From Saccharomyces mikatae IFO 1815 (lineage: Eukaryota; Ascomycota; Saccharomycetes; Saccharomycetales; Saccharomycetaceae): DNA of 64,000 nt. The position numbers were made by a program, and so were the translations under genes. The notes under the pieces are model-generated. The model saw only the letters and a program-made list of their open reading frames with translations. It had not been told where the DNA came from and did not search any database. Numbering within the stretch: position 1 is the stretch's first letter; every line of letters starts with the position of its first letter. Shown here one piece after another: positions 33,001 through 42,436 of the stretch. The stretch is from contig NC_079267.1 in assembly GCF_947241705.1 (NCBI RefSeq), forward strand, positions 770,501-834,500, in the 5' to 3' direction.

Positions 33001-34462
33001 TGGAAAGTTCATAGCGTCATTATTTGGTAAGTTAATAATCCACCAGTCTTCCATATCGGAAATAACAGAAAACTTTTTAAAAGAGTTCATTCCTCTAGTC
33101 CATAAAATGAAGAAAAAAAGTGTTGGCATGCTTAAATTGCTCTATCCTTCACTAGTAGCCATGTCTCAAGAAAAGATATTAGAGGCCTCTTCGGTATTGT
33201 TATTGCAGGTATATTTGAAAAGCCTAGACATATTGGGCACAACTTGGGTGCAGAATTATCTTTTGCAATTTTTAAAGAGCAAGGCTCAAGAAAATAAAAG
33301 CTGGATAGAGTACTATTGTCAGATTGGAAAATTTTTGGTAGATAGTGGTGTATTTACTTGGTGGACTTTCTTTACTTATAACGGTCTAGATGCTGCATTA
33401 AGTTTTCAACTCGTGTTTGACTCCCTAATTATTGATTTTTGTGACGCGGATTCTTTTGAATTACTAAGAAAACCACTTTATTCCATTGCTTCTGATTTGC
33501 TGCTCATTTCCAAAGATAACACCTTTTATCAATTTCTTTCCAACTTATTGAAGAGAGCACATATTATAGTAACTGATTTAAAGCCTGTTACTAATGAAAA
33601 CGAACTTTTTAGGATAGTGTCCCTATTCTCCAAAGCTTTGCAAAAAAACTCGTATCAGGATTTACTGTCTGTTCTCCTAGCACTGGCAAAAAAACATTGT
33701 GACGAAGGTGTTATCAGTAGAAATTTTTTAACGAAATACCTGGAGCTCCTTAACAAAAGTTATTTAACTGAATTGAGAAATAACCAACTTTTCATCAGTT
33801 TGAGAAGGGAGCTTGGCATAGCGAGTGATGAGGACGAAAAATGTAGGTTCTGGGACTCCTTCAATGAAGCAGGCGACATGCTATCAAAAGCTGCGTTTAT
33901 TGAATCTGGTGTCCTCCAGGCTTGTTGTACTGAGAATGGAATTGACGGATATCTTAATATTTTAAGTACTTTATTCGACTCCGCCATATTGGAGCATCCT
34001 TTTACATTTTTTTCCGATCTGATTATCGCACACATATTTGAGAATAGATCTCTTTTCGACATGAATATTAAGAATTTTCTCCTATATCAATTCATAACTC
34101 TTTTCAACAAAGTTTTGAAGATCAGATTCGAACAGGTATCTCCTGATGAATTTGTTGAACTTTGCAAAATATACAGGGCATTATGTATTGAGTGTGCCAC
34201 TGATAATACGTTCAAGAAGAACAATGATTTGATCGTTGTAAAAGATGCATTCTTGGTATCTGTGTTAAGAATCGCTGATGGGTTTTGGGAGCATGACAGG
34301 CTTTGGCAGCTAAAGATGCTTGATGGTAGTATGAACATACCCACTCAGATTTCTCATACTGACATTCAAAGTTCACTATCTGGGATTGTAATGAAGATAA
34401 TACAAATTAATATAGGAAAGATCGAGGCGTCTAAACCTTTCAAAAACTTCAAGAATACGTAA
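30095..34462 (+). CDS. MMS22: MMS22, Rtt101 cullin adaptor for replication-fork repair
   Basis: Mms22 joins the Rtt101-Mms1 ubiquitin ligase and is needed for recovery of stalled forks and histone H3 handling after damage. Its 1455 residues compare with 1454 in S. cerevisiae. The first 500 residues are acidic/basic and disordered, with early acidic clusters (VISDSEAADEETS) and nuclear-localisation-like runs (RKRSRTYKYNHRKPR, KRKRKKKK). The rest is a helical-repeat-like, Leu/Phe/Ile-rich region to the end. No enzyme motif is present. Identification rests on overall recognition and synteny between BUD6 and SFH1. Confidence 0.94.
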   Translation: MDVDEPNYIVISDSEAADEETSIIYRPEFREDYLWAGENIQEASKPQKNANEALSLDSTTGDSVSPSVAADGHLTTGLRWSLRKRKAIQKMPYSLERIKHRQLLEGYDITGFDTISNQLILPEKTSPVVQSNEISFTNRNGKILNDQGNDTIDFVGFENDSVRSQGYDSDEIIPRKRHRDYKDLIQNEELQLDDSLEDNQGSVITNLQDTENDEVIFRGRVLNVKTGYRGVLPRVAWEKSLQRQQSSKIMRKKTQLSNHKGVAKRKIHKGTRAENDEQILLNDIIASGDEPDIDEDSSHNLYLKTPSEISEKELKELQEYYESKYSECEDEQFAGSYGSDINEEYRNEPIFDLEYDGPESCFPRVSYTDQPIIYLNSQHSDSGSSERYNVSGEDNQSSISLDAAEEYNNDIIDKMLIKVKKKKSSSDFNDLSGKRKRSRTYKYNHRKPRIRSTTRAIKVGKRSAHKPRLVTDKSTISFGSNKNHVIDEYLFETLESQSTEFDEASSNKVLKRKRKKKKVPAYPSLPTNVESRRKLIFNTVVEVPTNRYAFAKSNLGNINNINHPIELEEENINQEFGPIMIVLDSILLKKPFEPPNLIKIELPGKIYSLSKLNPADIGSSLRDMFRVIIDRGIIDTELVRFNESLVTFLMHLDMPELFDSIGEFHREFRSKVNSLRKKAKPIHFLQIATCQLMFLEISKYNKISTAVKLEMDAKIVDHIVSFFKLLSVCYDSVTKHPMQYLYTSYYILSSIVDIMDKKEALWDLLQKHSFSAQISLLLVNIFPTKFCRWQVLRLDSEFQPLNLAFRFINYCIKTCNWDVTNSLILSLDRIFKKRRFSDFEEEAILSQENKIIYPPTKHFTRRLMFNKYLHLLTLCELSSSDIQRVIPMSEITMNDSLSVLMNRLNLLIVLATHFDLNLEKRFQELSRPLYSKDYLNFHTPKAVREITTLIMQTSLSFLEISRNKKHPFSGKFIASLFGKLIIHQSSISEITENFLKEFIPLVHKMKKKSVGMLKLLYPSLVAMSQEKILEASSVLLLQVYLKSLDILGTTWVQNYLLQFLKSKAQENKSWIEYYCQIGKFLVDSGVFTWWTFFTYNGLDAALSFQLVFDSLIIDFCDADSFELLRKPLYSIASDLLLISKDNTFYQFLSNLLKRAHIIVTDLKPVTNENELFRIVSLFSKALQKNSYQDLLSVLLALAKKHCDEGVISRNFLTKYLELLNKSYLTELRNNQLFISLRRELGIASDEDEKCRFWDSFNEAGDMLSKAAFIESGVLQACCTENGIDGYLNILSTLFDSAILEHPFTFFSDLIIAHIFENRSLFDMNIKNFLLYQFITLFNKVLKIRFEQVSPDEFVELCKIYRALCIECATDNTFKKNNDLIVVKDAFLVSVLRIADGFWEHDRLWQLKMLDGSMNIPTQISHTDIQSSLSGIVMKIIQINIGKIEASKPFKNFKNT

Positions 34463-34744
34463 ATTACACACATGTAACCATTAGCATACTAAAACATTTT
34501 CCGTAATTGAAATCAACTCGTATAGTTATACAAATGGGGGATAAAATCTATTGTTGTACTAATGATGGAAGTCATCTATTTTTTTGGGAGGTGTGTTTCA
34601 AAGGAGTACATTTCTTTGTTCAAGTTATCCTTGGCCTAAACTTATTCAGTCTAACACACATTTTTTCTCCCTTCCTAAATGGTTAACAGAGCTCAAAATA
34701 AAAATGCAATGTTATTGAGTTCTGTAACGATAAAAACAAAGTTA

Positions 34745-36028
34745 CTACATTCTCATTGTGGTCTCTAAATCATCCAATCTTCTTCTGCCTCTTCTAGATA
34801 ATCTATCGGTTTCCCTTTTCAATCTTCTCAGGTTTCTTTCTTTTTCAATTTCTCTCTTTTGTATTTCTTCTTTTGTTAGTATTTCCACCCTTGGACACCA
34901 GTTGGAGCCCAGTTCATCGATATCCAATCTAATACCAGATAGGTATCCAAATGCAGCATCGTTTGGAACATGGTCCTGAATTAAGTGACCATCGACCCAG
35001 TCCTTCTTTATCTTCAAGATAGTTTCATGAAGAGATTGGGATATCAAAGGGATAAACTCTCTTGTTAGACCGAGATCTTGTACAATAGATGTGGCAAATC
35101 TTTCTGGAGTAAGTGATTTGTCGTTCAAGTTCCACTGAAAATTATCCTCAAAAAATCTGTCTTGCAGATTACAGGTTAGGTTAATTATAACGTGTAAATC
35201 CGACATTATCTCAGTAGCTGCGATATTCTCCAAGTCTTTTAACTGCTCTTTTATTACATTCGCAACTTGTGTTTGCAAAGTAACAGAATTCATATCGAGA
35301 TCCTTACAGTATATTGAGGAAAATTCTTCCGGGGATATGGAGTCGTCGTTGTAGTTCCAAAGAAACTGGTCCTTTATGGTATGACCCATATGTTCTATAT
35401 CCAAAGTTATTGGTATCATGATTGCTTCTCCAGAATTTGCGTTTGCTTTCGTTTCCTGATCAGTATTCAGTCTGTATGGAGATACCAATTTTCCGTTAAT
35501 GAAAGTATCTCTTATCTTCGGATATCTGAGTATATTGAATGGGTTATGATGTTGGTCCTGCAGATCTGGCAAAACGGCATTTCCAATATCCTGCGCTTGT
35601 GTTTTCGCATTATTATTGCCATTACTGGTACTGTTGTTGTTATTCAAACCGGATAAAGATTCCACAACCATGTTTGAACCGACATCGTATCTATTGTTAG
35701 AGATAATGTTATCAGCGCTATTTATGTTCTCTAGGACATTGTATTCCGAGCCGTCCATGCCCACGCCATTCGTTAGCGCTGGTGTATTCTCATGAGACAT
35801 TGCATTATCTTTATACTGTGTATCTGAATTAGTAAAATTAGTACCGTTCATGTTAAACTCATCAAACAGATCGTTATCATATTCGGCATAATTAACCACT
35901 TTAGCTCTTTTATGCTGCCTTGTTTGTTGAGCCATTGTAAAAATGGGAATGCCATCATCCTCGTTCGTCAACCTGTTGTGAAAGTTAGAGATATAAGCTT
36001 GTGGAATGAGTTGACTTTGGTGTGACAT
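34745..36028 (-). CDS. SFH1: SFH1, SNF5-family subunit of the RSC chromatin remodeller
   Basis: Sfh1 is the RSC counterpart of Snf5/INI1. The open frame extends upstream to 36061, but the ATG at 36028 begins [16 protein letters not shown] as in S. cerevisiae. It gives 427 residues (426 there). An Asn/Ser-rich variable region (about 60-160) precedes the two tandem SNF5 repeats. Each contains a W-N-x-N/D-D core: [17 protein letters not shown], then [17 protein letters not shown]. The C-terminus ends in a highly basic helix ([20 protein letters not shown]), a likely nucleosome acidic-patch contact by analogy with the family. It is convergent with MMS22. Confidence 0.94.
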   Translation of the reverse strand: MSHQSQLIPQAYISNFHNRLTNEDDGIPIFTMAQQTRQHKRAKVVNYAEYDNDLFDEFNMNGTNFTNSDTQYKDNAMSHENTPALTNGVGMDGSEYNVLENINSADNIISNNRYDVGSNMVVESLSGLNNNNSTSNGNNNAKTQAQDIGNAVLPDLQDQHHNPFNILRYPKIRDTFINGKLVSPYRLNTDQETKANANSGEAIMIPITLDIEHMGHTIKDQFLWNYNDDSISPEEFSSIYCKDLDMNSVTLQTQVANVIKEQLKDLENIAATEIMSDLHVIINLTCNLQDRFFEDNFQWNLNDKSLTPERFATSIVQDLGLTREFIPLISQSLHETILKIKKDWVDGHLIQDHVPNDAAFGYLSGIRLDIDELGSNWCPRVEILTKEEIQKREIEKERNLRRLKRETDRLSRRGRRRLDDLETTMRM

Positions 36029-36437
36029 TGTACGTTTGCTATGAGCCTCTCTTTTTTTCAATATACTCTACTACAGTATATTCTGTCTATTCGTTAACCT
36101 TTGTTTGTCGCACCTTTTTGAAGTTACAATTTTTTTTATCAAAGTAGTCGCGGCGAGTTAGAGAGAGAAGATCATCATCCAACTGTTTGCAGAAGAGACG
36201 GGCTCTACTTTCTATCTATATAGTGTACGTGCTTTTTATGTAAAATAGTTCTTACAAGTTTGCGATACATGCAGTCTAGGATTTGTGTATATTCATGCTC
36301 GGACAGCCAACGCACAACAACGATTCGTAGTGTCTGATCAATGCAAAGGTGCCATCTACATACGCTTTTCCGGAACAACGTTCAAGGAAGGGGACGTGTA
36401 ACCCCTTGTGGCCAAGACTAAGAATTGAGACACTCTA
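36029..36437. promoter_or_regulatory. SFH1 promoter and CWC24 3' region
   Basis: This gap of about 409 bases lies between two minus-strand genes. No gene is seen. The dubious S. cerevisiae frame YLR322W, which overlaps SFH1, has no independent support here. Confidence 0.4.
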
Positions 36438-37217
36438 TCACGTTTTCATTTCTTTTAGTATTTTTTGCAAATCGGATGCCACCTTTGCACTACCGTGCGT
36501 CTCCTTGTGGCATATGGAGCATCTGGTGCCTTTCTTCATCTCTTTCGCAAAACAGGATGCACAGAAATAATGGCCACAGCTTGTAACCACGGGTGACTTG
36601 TAATCTTCCTTGCACAGAGTGCACTTGAAAGGTATCTTGTCTAAGTCCAAAGTGGCCGTTTTAGAGTCCTCTTCCTCCGCATTCCAATCCTGATTCAATT
36701 TCCAGCCAGTCTTGAAATCATCCCTCGAATGTAAGAACTTGCAGCTGTCTCCATAACCACAATATCCTGTCTGTTTGAAATCTTTGCAGACATCGGGTTG
36801 GAAATCCATGAGCACTGTGGTTCGAATGTTCGTTGGTTGGTTGATCTGCTTAGTCTGCAGCGTGCTTTTACCGCTCATATTCAATACTAGCAGATTGCCA
36901 TTGCTGGGCCCTCCCTTCTTCGCTTTCTCAGTAAGTTCCCTTCTCTCGGAGTTCAATAGATCCTCCTTAGTGCTGTCATCGTTGACTGTCAGAGTATATT
37001 TATCTAGATTTTCACCCCTTCTATTTGGTTCCCACCCATTCACATTTGAATTCCGAAGTCTCTTGTCATCCCTATCCTTTGCTGACATTGTGTTATCCTG
37101 GGGGCCCTTTTCATCATCGCTGACCGCCAGCTTCTTCTCACTAAAATCAATTCTTTGCCTTTTTTTCTGACTCTTCTCATTGGAAGAGCTTTTTTTCACT
37201 ACTCTCTTCCTAAACAT
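36438..37217 (-). CDS. CWC24: CWC24, spliceosome-associated CCCH and RING-finger protein
   Basis: Cwc24 binds the 5' splice site region of the activated spliceosome before step one and is also needed for U3 snoRNA precursor splicing. The ATG at 37217 starts MFRKRVVKK and gives 259 residues. The codon before it is GTG, not a start. A CCCH zinc finger (C144, C153, C159, H163) lies in CKDFKQTGYCGYGDSCKFLH. A C3HC4 RING uses C199, C202, C214, H216, C219, C222, C233 and C236. All zinc ligands are present. The first 100 residues are basic and polar. Confidence 0.95.
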   Translation of the reverse strand: MFRKRVVKKSSSNEKSQKKRQRIDFSEKKLAVSDDEKGPQDNTMSAKDRDDKRLRNSNVNGWEPNRRGENLDKYTLTVNDDSTKEDLLNSERRELTEKAKKGGPSNGNLLVLNMSGKSTLQTKQINQPTNIRTTVLMDFQPDVCKDFKQTGYCGYGDSCKFLHSRDDFKTGWKLNQDWNAEEEDSKTATLDLDKIPFKCTLCKEDYKSPVVTSCGHYFCASCFAKEMKKGTRCSICHKETHGSAKVASDLQKILKEMKT

Positions 37218-37490
37218 CACTTCCTAGACATAAATATCAGAACCTCTTTTCTAGTGATAACTTGTCGATGGCTTCAATGAGGGTTCCAATTTGGTTGGAG
37301 ATGTTTTGACTTTTTCTTATTAATCCGCGGTGGCAGGAAAGAAGCGGGAGCAGGACTAAAGGGTTTTCGATCAAGTTCACAAATATAAAACCTGGATGCG
37401 TAGGTTAATGTGAAAAGTGCCTATGAAAGGGTATAGCTTAGGATTCAAACTACCTAGTTGATCTTCCCGAGTGCGAACGCTAATTTTTCA

Positions 37491-39062
37491 ATGAGTGACA
37501 ACACGACGAAGGTGCATGAAACCAGAGCCAAGTTTGCCGAAACGTTGCAGCCAAGAATTGGTGGAAACACTACAAAAGTGATCCGAGCTGCTCTAGAAAA
37601 GAATGAAGCCGAAGGTGAAGTGTGTAAGGATAATGATAACGGATCGCTGGAAAAGGTCAACGTGGCCACTTCACCGCTGCTGACATCGACGCCGCCCACA
37701 ATCTCTAAGGCCCTGGTGAAGTTGTACCCTTATTTGATTCTCATTGATGAAGTACTAAATGTTATTACATGGACAGGAACAAATATCTGGAGCGGTATTT
37801 TGATGCTGTGTCTTTTTATTGCTACTGTTGAATATTTCGAATTGCTCGTGAAGTATTTTGGGCATCTTGCCATCATTGCCATTCTGTGGGGCTATTCCTT
37901 ATTAGACAATCACATTGGGGGTACGTTAAGCTCCTCGCCAACATTAGAAGAGATTGCCCTGCTAATGAACAGAGTATCCTTAAAATCAGATATCTTGCTT
38001 TCCCCTATGGTTAACCTTGGAACACAAGATATTCAACGTTTGTTGTACACTACAGTCATTTTATCTCCAGTTTACGTGATGATAACTTGGCTGCTCTTGC
38101 CACCAAGAAGCCTGATACTGATGGTGGGTCTATTTCTTTTGACTTACCACACACCTTGGTCCAAAGTAGCAAGAAGGCTCTTATGGAAGTTTAAGGTTGT
38201 CAGGTTGCTTGTCTTTTACGTTACTGGTTTAGACCTCGGTGGAATAAATAAGGACCAAGGCATTTTTGCTACAGTACAAAAACAGGTGAAGAAGTTAGCG
38301 TCAACAGAAAACGCGAATGGAGTTTTATCTGATTCCAAGCCTATCCGTTTTACTTATGTTCTGTATGAGAATCAGCGCCGTTGGTTAGGCATTGGATGGA
38401 AACCTAGTATGCTAAGTTATGAGAGGACTCCATGGACAGATGAATTTTTGAATGAAGCACCCTCTCCTGAAAACTTCCATTTACCTGAAGAAACCAATTC
38501 TATGGTTTGGAGGTGGGTAGACAAGACGTGGAGATTGGACATGACTAATGACGGTGCTATTCAAGTACCTAATTCAAAGGCAAGAACCTCGGCGGATCCT
38601 TCCCCTGATGAAGGATTTATATACTACGATAATACTTGGAAGAAACCAAGTAAAGAAGATTCATTTTCCAAATATACAAGAAGGAGGAGATGGGTGAGAA
38701 CGGCAGAATTGATTAAAGCTTCTGATTTTGATGAAAAAGTGAAAAATTCAAACAGAAATTCTGCCACTGAACAGAAACTTGAAGAAAATGGCACCTATAG
38801 TTTAGCCGCTGAACAAGAGCTCGGGAATAGCAAGAAAGAAACAGGTAATGCCAAAAAAGTAGGAGAGCCAACAACAGAAGAGACAAAGGAGTTCGTGGAA
38901 GCATCAAATATCAATGAAGACGATTTTGAAAAGATATCGTCAAAGGAAGAAGAGGTTTTAAAATCTAGGGCAAGGGATCGACTTGCAAAAGTATTAGATG
39001 ACAGTGAAGAGATAGATCAACATAGTTCAAGTATTGGTCGCGACAGTAAGAAGGTCGTGTAA
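37491..39062 (+). CDS. PEX30: PEX30, ER-membrane reticulon-like regulator of peroxisome and lipid-droplet biogenesis
   Basis: Pex30 shapes ER subdomains from which pre-peroxisomal vesicles and lipid droplets form. The ATG at 37491 (MSDNTTKVHETRAKF) gives 523 residues, the S. cerevisiae length, although the frame is open from 37458. Hydrophobic hairpins of the reticulon-homology type lie around 85-150 and 190-240. A dysferlin domain follows: FTYVLYENQRRWLGIGW then TPWTDE (N-part), with WRWVDKTWRLD and GFIYYDNTWKKP (C-part), about 280-400. The tail is acidic and Lys/Glu-rich. It is convergent with RPL38. Confidence 0.95.
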   Translation: MSDNTTKVHETRAKFAETLQPRIGGNTTKVIRAALEKNEAEGEVCKDNDNGSLEKVNVATSPLLTSTPPTISKALVKLYPYLILIDEVLNVITWTGTNIWSGILMLCLFIATVEYFELLVKYFGHLAIIAILWGYSLLDNHIGGTLSSSPTLEEIALLMNRVSLKSDILLSPMVNLGTQDIQRLLYTTVILSPVYVMITWLLLPPRSLILMVGLFLLTYHTPWSKVARRLLWKFKVVRLLVFYVTGLDLGGINKDQGIFATVQKQVKKLASTENANGVLSDSKPIRFTYVLYENQRRWLGIGWKPSMLSYERTPWTDEFLNEAPSPENFHLPEETNSMVWRWVDKTWRLDMTNDGAIQVPNSKARTSADPSPDEGFIYYDNTWKKPSKEDSFSKYTRRRRWVRTAELIKASDFDEKVKNSNRNSATEQKLEENGTYSLAAEQELGNSKKETGNAKKVGEPTTEETKEFVEASNINEDDFEKISSKEEEVLKSRARDRLAKVLDDSEEIDQHSSSIGRDSKKVV

Positions 39063-39406
39063 GCTAGCGTACATTGTCGCTTTTATGATACAATTTTTAA
39101 TTCATTCTATAGCACAAATATTGGTATCCTATAAAGATAACTTACAAAAAAAATATAACTTGTTCTTGAATGAATAGTAATCCAACATTTTTATTAACTA
39201 TACAACGTTATGACTTTAAAAATTAAAAAATAGGTTTATGAATAGTAAGAAAACAAAAGGAAACGGAAACAAAGAAGTTGGAAAATCCTTTCCACTTCTT
39301 GTATAACGAACTCAAATAAATATTATTCGTTATGCGGATAGGAAAGTATTTTTGCTTTTCTGTTTCAGTCCCGCTATGAAAACACTTTGGTTTTTTCTTA
39401 TTTTCC
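39063..39406. other. Convergent 3' regions of PEX30 and RPL38
   Basis: This AT-rich spacer between two converging stop codons holds both polyadenylation regions and nothing coding. Confidence 0.5.
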
Positions 39407-39643
39407 TTATAATTTGTTAACCTTCAAAGTTGGTGGCAAAGATTGGATCAATTTCTTAGCCTTACCAGCGTCGTTGATGACCAAAGTGTACAAAGAAGAA
39501 GAACCTCTAACCTTGAACTTGGTTTGTCTGAATGGCTTACCGGCCTTGTTCAATTTTTTGTTAATTTTAACAGTGGCGGTCTTAACGTCAGCTCTTCTGG
39601 TCAATTCCAAAAATTGTTTGATGTCGGTGATTTCTCTAGCCAT
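39407..39643 (-). CDS. RPL38: RPL38, cytosolic ribosomal protein eL38
   Basis: This small basic protein of the 60S subunit has 78 residues, starting MAREITDIKQFLELTRRADV, the full family length. It is among the most conserved proteins in the window. The upstream region carries a tandem Rap1-type site, as in most ribosomal-protein genes. No intron is present. Confidence 0.97.
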   Translation of the reverse strand: MAREITDIKQFLELTRRADVKTATVKINKKLNKAGKPFRQTKFKVRGSSSLYTLVINDAGKAKKLIQSLPPTLKVNKL

Positions 39644-40427
39644 TTTTTCTTTGATATTTGTCGTAGTATTTTGGACTTAAGGTAAAAAGCTTGCAGACGA
39701 AATAGGTCTATCTTTGAAGTAAGAAATTTAATACTTTAGATTGAAAATTCAATATTGTACCAAAGTGTACAGCAGCGATTAGGATTGTACATGCTATAGG
39801 AGCTCGGAAAGCTCTCCATGATTCTTTCCACTCAATCGATGATGGTCACTTGAGTTTTTTTTCAGTAAGCGCACAAACCTGCTCCCGCTAGGAGAAAAGT
39901 CCTATAAATGTGTGTGGGTGTATAAAATGCACGGATGCATATATTTTTCACGAAAGTGCTGTCGTGGAATGTAGGGTAAAAGAAAATGAATTCTCTATGT
40001 AAATAAGAGTCGTTCCCCCACACGTTTAAGTGATGGAAACTATTTACCCTTCGCTTTTAAAAAAGACTCATTGATAAGATCGTGTCTTCTTAGAATACTG
40101 GTTGCGCGTTTCCATTCCACTAAAGAGCTGCGTCATGTCTACGTGTGATATCTCTCTTTTCTTTTTTGTTTATTATTGTTTCTATTTTCTTTCTATAAAT
40201 CGCGCTGATACTTGGAAGAATGCGTCAATTCCGGAAGGGGACGTGACTATGAGATCATGATGTGAGTGCGAACCAGAGGGACCGGAAAGAATCCTCTTTT
40301 AGCTTTGCTACCTAGTCATATATCTCATTTTCATAGACGTTCTAGCAAACGTGAGGAAATAGCTATAAATAAAGAAGCTTGCTGCTGCCAGGTGTAATAT
40401 CACTAAAGTAATTAAGGGACAAATTCA
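39644..40427. promoter_or_regulatory. Divergent promoter of RPL38 and the YLR326W orthologue
   Basis: This 784-base region contains a Rap1-type tandem site (39909-39939), T-rich stretches near 39858 and 40157-40195, and CCTATAAATG at 39901-39910 next to the Rap1 cluster. No gene is present. Confidence 0.6.
39909..39939 (-). promoter_or_regulatory. Tandem Rap1 binding sites of the RPL38 promoter
   Basis: On the minus strand, GCATCCGTGCAT is followed by ACACCCACACAC. Both fit the Rap1 consensus ACAYCCRTRCAY with few mismatches, are in the same orientation, and lie about 265-295 bases upstream of the RPL38 ATG. Closely spaced paired Rap1 sites are typical of yeast ribosomal-protein promoters. 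Confidence 0.75.
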
Positions 40428-41150
40428 ATGTCAGGATTCATTCAGAGCACGTTGCTTGGTCTAGGTAAAGATTACTTGCAGGACGAATATGAAGAGTTTG
40501 CAGGACAACATTTTCAACCGACCAGTGATCCGTTTTATGAAACGAACAAAGACGGTAAACAACACCGTCGCAGGCTTCCATATTATTGTACCAAGGACGA
40601 AAGCAAAGCATGGAAAAAGGTCCAAAGTAAAGCCTGGTTACATGACAGGTCAGTGTGTGGATGCTGCTGTTGGACAAACACTATAGGGTGGGCACCATTA
40701 CTTGCGCTTTTACCGGTTATAGGACCCTTATTGATGTACTGGGTGCATGATAAGTTAATTGAATTGGCCGATGACAGATACAAATTACCTACTGAAGTAA
40801 AGCTCAAAATGCATGGTAACATTGTCATTGATTTACTTATTAGTTTGATACCCATTTTAGGAAGTGTTTTTGCATGGTTACACGCGTGTTCCACAAGGAA
40901 CGCAGTTATCGTTTATAATTTTGTTGGAAAAAGGGCATTGGAAAGAAAACAAGCAGAGATGATGCATCAAGAAAAGGAAAAAGAGAAACATGCTAATACC
41001 AATACAGCAAGCCCAGTGGTTAATGGTAACAAAAACGTGAATACGAACAGAAACAATGGCAAAGTTTACAACAGACCGCCGGTGGCAACTCCACCTGCTG
41101 CTGCATACACGCGAAATACCAATCCTCGAATTCAAAGAGGTTACAGGTAG
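40428..41150 (+). CDS. YLR326W orthologue, DUF4112-type membrane protein of unknown function
   Basis: This 240-residue frame matches S. cerevisiae YLR326W in length and place. Two hydrophobic segments lie at about 86-106 and 130-152 (WAPLLALLPVIGPLLMYWVH and NIVIDLLISLIPILGSVFAW), each followed by HDK or HAC-type polar residues, as in the DUF4112 family. A cysteine cluster CGCCC at 77-81 just before the first span is a plausible palmitoylation site. The C-terminal 70 residues are Asn/Pro-rich and disordered. Function is unknown to me. It is convergent with TMA10. Confidence 0.85.
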   Translation: MSGFIQSTLLGLGKDYLQDEYEEFAGQHFQPTSDPFYETNKDGKQHRRRLPYYCTKDESKAWKKVQSKAWLHDRSVCGCCCWTNTIGWAPLLALLPVIGPLLMYWVHDKLIELADDRYKLPTEVKLKMHGNIVIDLLISLIPILGSVFAWLHACSTRNAVIVYNFVGKRALERKQAEMMHQEKEKEKHANTNTASPVVNGNKNVNTNRNNGKVYNRPPVATPPAAAYTRNTNPRIQRGYR

Positions 41151-41378
41151 ATGACCACAATGATTAAATGTGCACTCTAACAGAGATGATTCAATCAAGA
41201 AACTTTAAATGAAACTTATTTTTTTATCGTAAACATGTATATATAAGAACTAATAAAGGGTGTTTGACAATAATTATGTTATATATGCACATACTTCTTC
41301 GGAAGTTATACGGTCGTTAAATCATTAAGGAGGGCCAGGTTTCTCTAAAAATGTGCCGGCGAGAACACAGCCTGTCAA

Positions 41379-41639
41379 TTAGATATGATATTGTTGCAAG
41401 TCAGAAAGTCTTCTCTCATTGTTCTGCGAATTAGAACCCCGTCTGTTCTTGTTGAAGAGAGTCTTGATTTCGCCAGAATCAATTAAATCGTTGATTTCGT
41501 CACCTGGTTTGCCCCAGTTGCCTTTCCCGTAACCTCCTCTCTTGACGTGATTTGGAGATTCACCAAAGTTACCGTTATGGGTGAAATACTTTGGGTTTGA
41601 CTTTGCTTCGTGAACTGTCCATTTGCATGTTCTTGTCAT
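41379..41639 (-). CDS. TMA10: TMA10, small stress-induced ribosome-associated protein (Stf2 paralogue)
   Basis: This 86-residue hydrophilic protein of the Stf2/Tma10 pair is strongly induced by stress and linked to desiccation tolerance and ribosome association. It is Gly/Asn/Lys-rich, with the family core GGYGKGNWGKPGDEINDLID at about 50-69. There is no signal peptide or membrane span. The upstream region contains AGGGG-type stress elements. Confidence 0.9.
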   Translation of the reverse strand: MTRTCKWTVHEAKSNPKYFTHNGNFGESPNHVKRGGYGKGNWGKPGDEINDLIDSGEIKTLFNKNRRGSNSQNNERRLSDLQQYHI

Positions 41640-42329
41640 AATTGAATTGTGTGTGTGTTAAAATTTGGTGCGCTTGGTTGCTATGTTATAGTATAATCTA
41701 GTTAGACTTGATAAACTTTGATGCTATTTTATTGAATGAACATTGAATAATATAGGGAGGACGGGAAGAACGGAGAAATACACGAACTACAGCTCTCTCC
41801 TTTTATATATTTCTAATGGTGTTAGGATATCCAGCCAACACGGTATCAACTTCCACCACCTTCTACCCCAATCCAGTGGGTTCTATCACAACCTCGTATA
41901 CTATACTATACACACGACTGTTGTTGTGCGAGATAACTCCTAAGGGGGTGGCTCAACACATGTGCGGCCTTTCTCTCCGCATGATCCGGTGAAAACCCCA
42001 CAATCACCTCCGCTTCTTCCACCATGTACGGCGCTAGCTTATAGTATCTTCTTCGCCTCCTTCACTGCCATTTAGGAGGTGCATAGTTGAAACAGAAAAG
42101 CATTAGAACAGATACGCAACTTAATATCGGACTGTGGTAAGTCACTTGCTTAGTGTTTCAACTTGCTGCTACTTCTTTCAGCTCCGCCCCTCCCCGTAAC
42201 CTCACCTTTTCTACAAGAATTTCAATTGTCCCGTTGGTAATAACTGTTAGACCTGTTCACCGTTACATTCCCAGAGTTTAATGAGAACAATGCGATCTTT
42301 TGACTGGTTTTGTATCCGGTACCAATAAC
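41640..42329. promoter_or_regulatory. TMA10 promoter region with stress-response elements
   Basis: This region lies upstream of TMA10 and before the LTR cluster. STRE cores bound by Msn2/Msn4 occur as AGGGGG at 41943-41948 and as CCCCT at 42187-42191, about 300 and 550 bases upstream of the TMA10 ATG. Poly-pyrimidine and GT-rich sequence (GTGTGTGTT at 41650) lies next to the start codon. No gene is seen. Confidence 0.45.
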
Positions 42330-42436
42330 TGAGAGATAAGTGAATTTTGAGATAATTGTTGGGATTCCATTGTTGATAAAGGCAATATTATTAGGTATAT
42401 AGAATATACTAGATGTTCTTCTCAGGGTATAGGAAT
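42330..42436 (-). mobile_element. Ty1/Ty2-type delta LTR remnant (3' part)
   Basis: On the minus strand this matches the 3' third of a delta element, including GGAGAACTTCTAGTATATTC-like sequence, AATGGAATCCCAACAATTAT and the terminal CA at 42330. It is cut off at 42436, exactly where the next LTR begins. It is a solo, partial fossil with no internal Ty genes nearby. Confidence 0.8.

Noticed and set aside
36029-36061. Upstream start for SFH1 (11 extra residues)
   Set aside because: The ATG at 36028 gives the conserved start MSHQ and a length one residue from S. cerevisiae.
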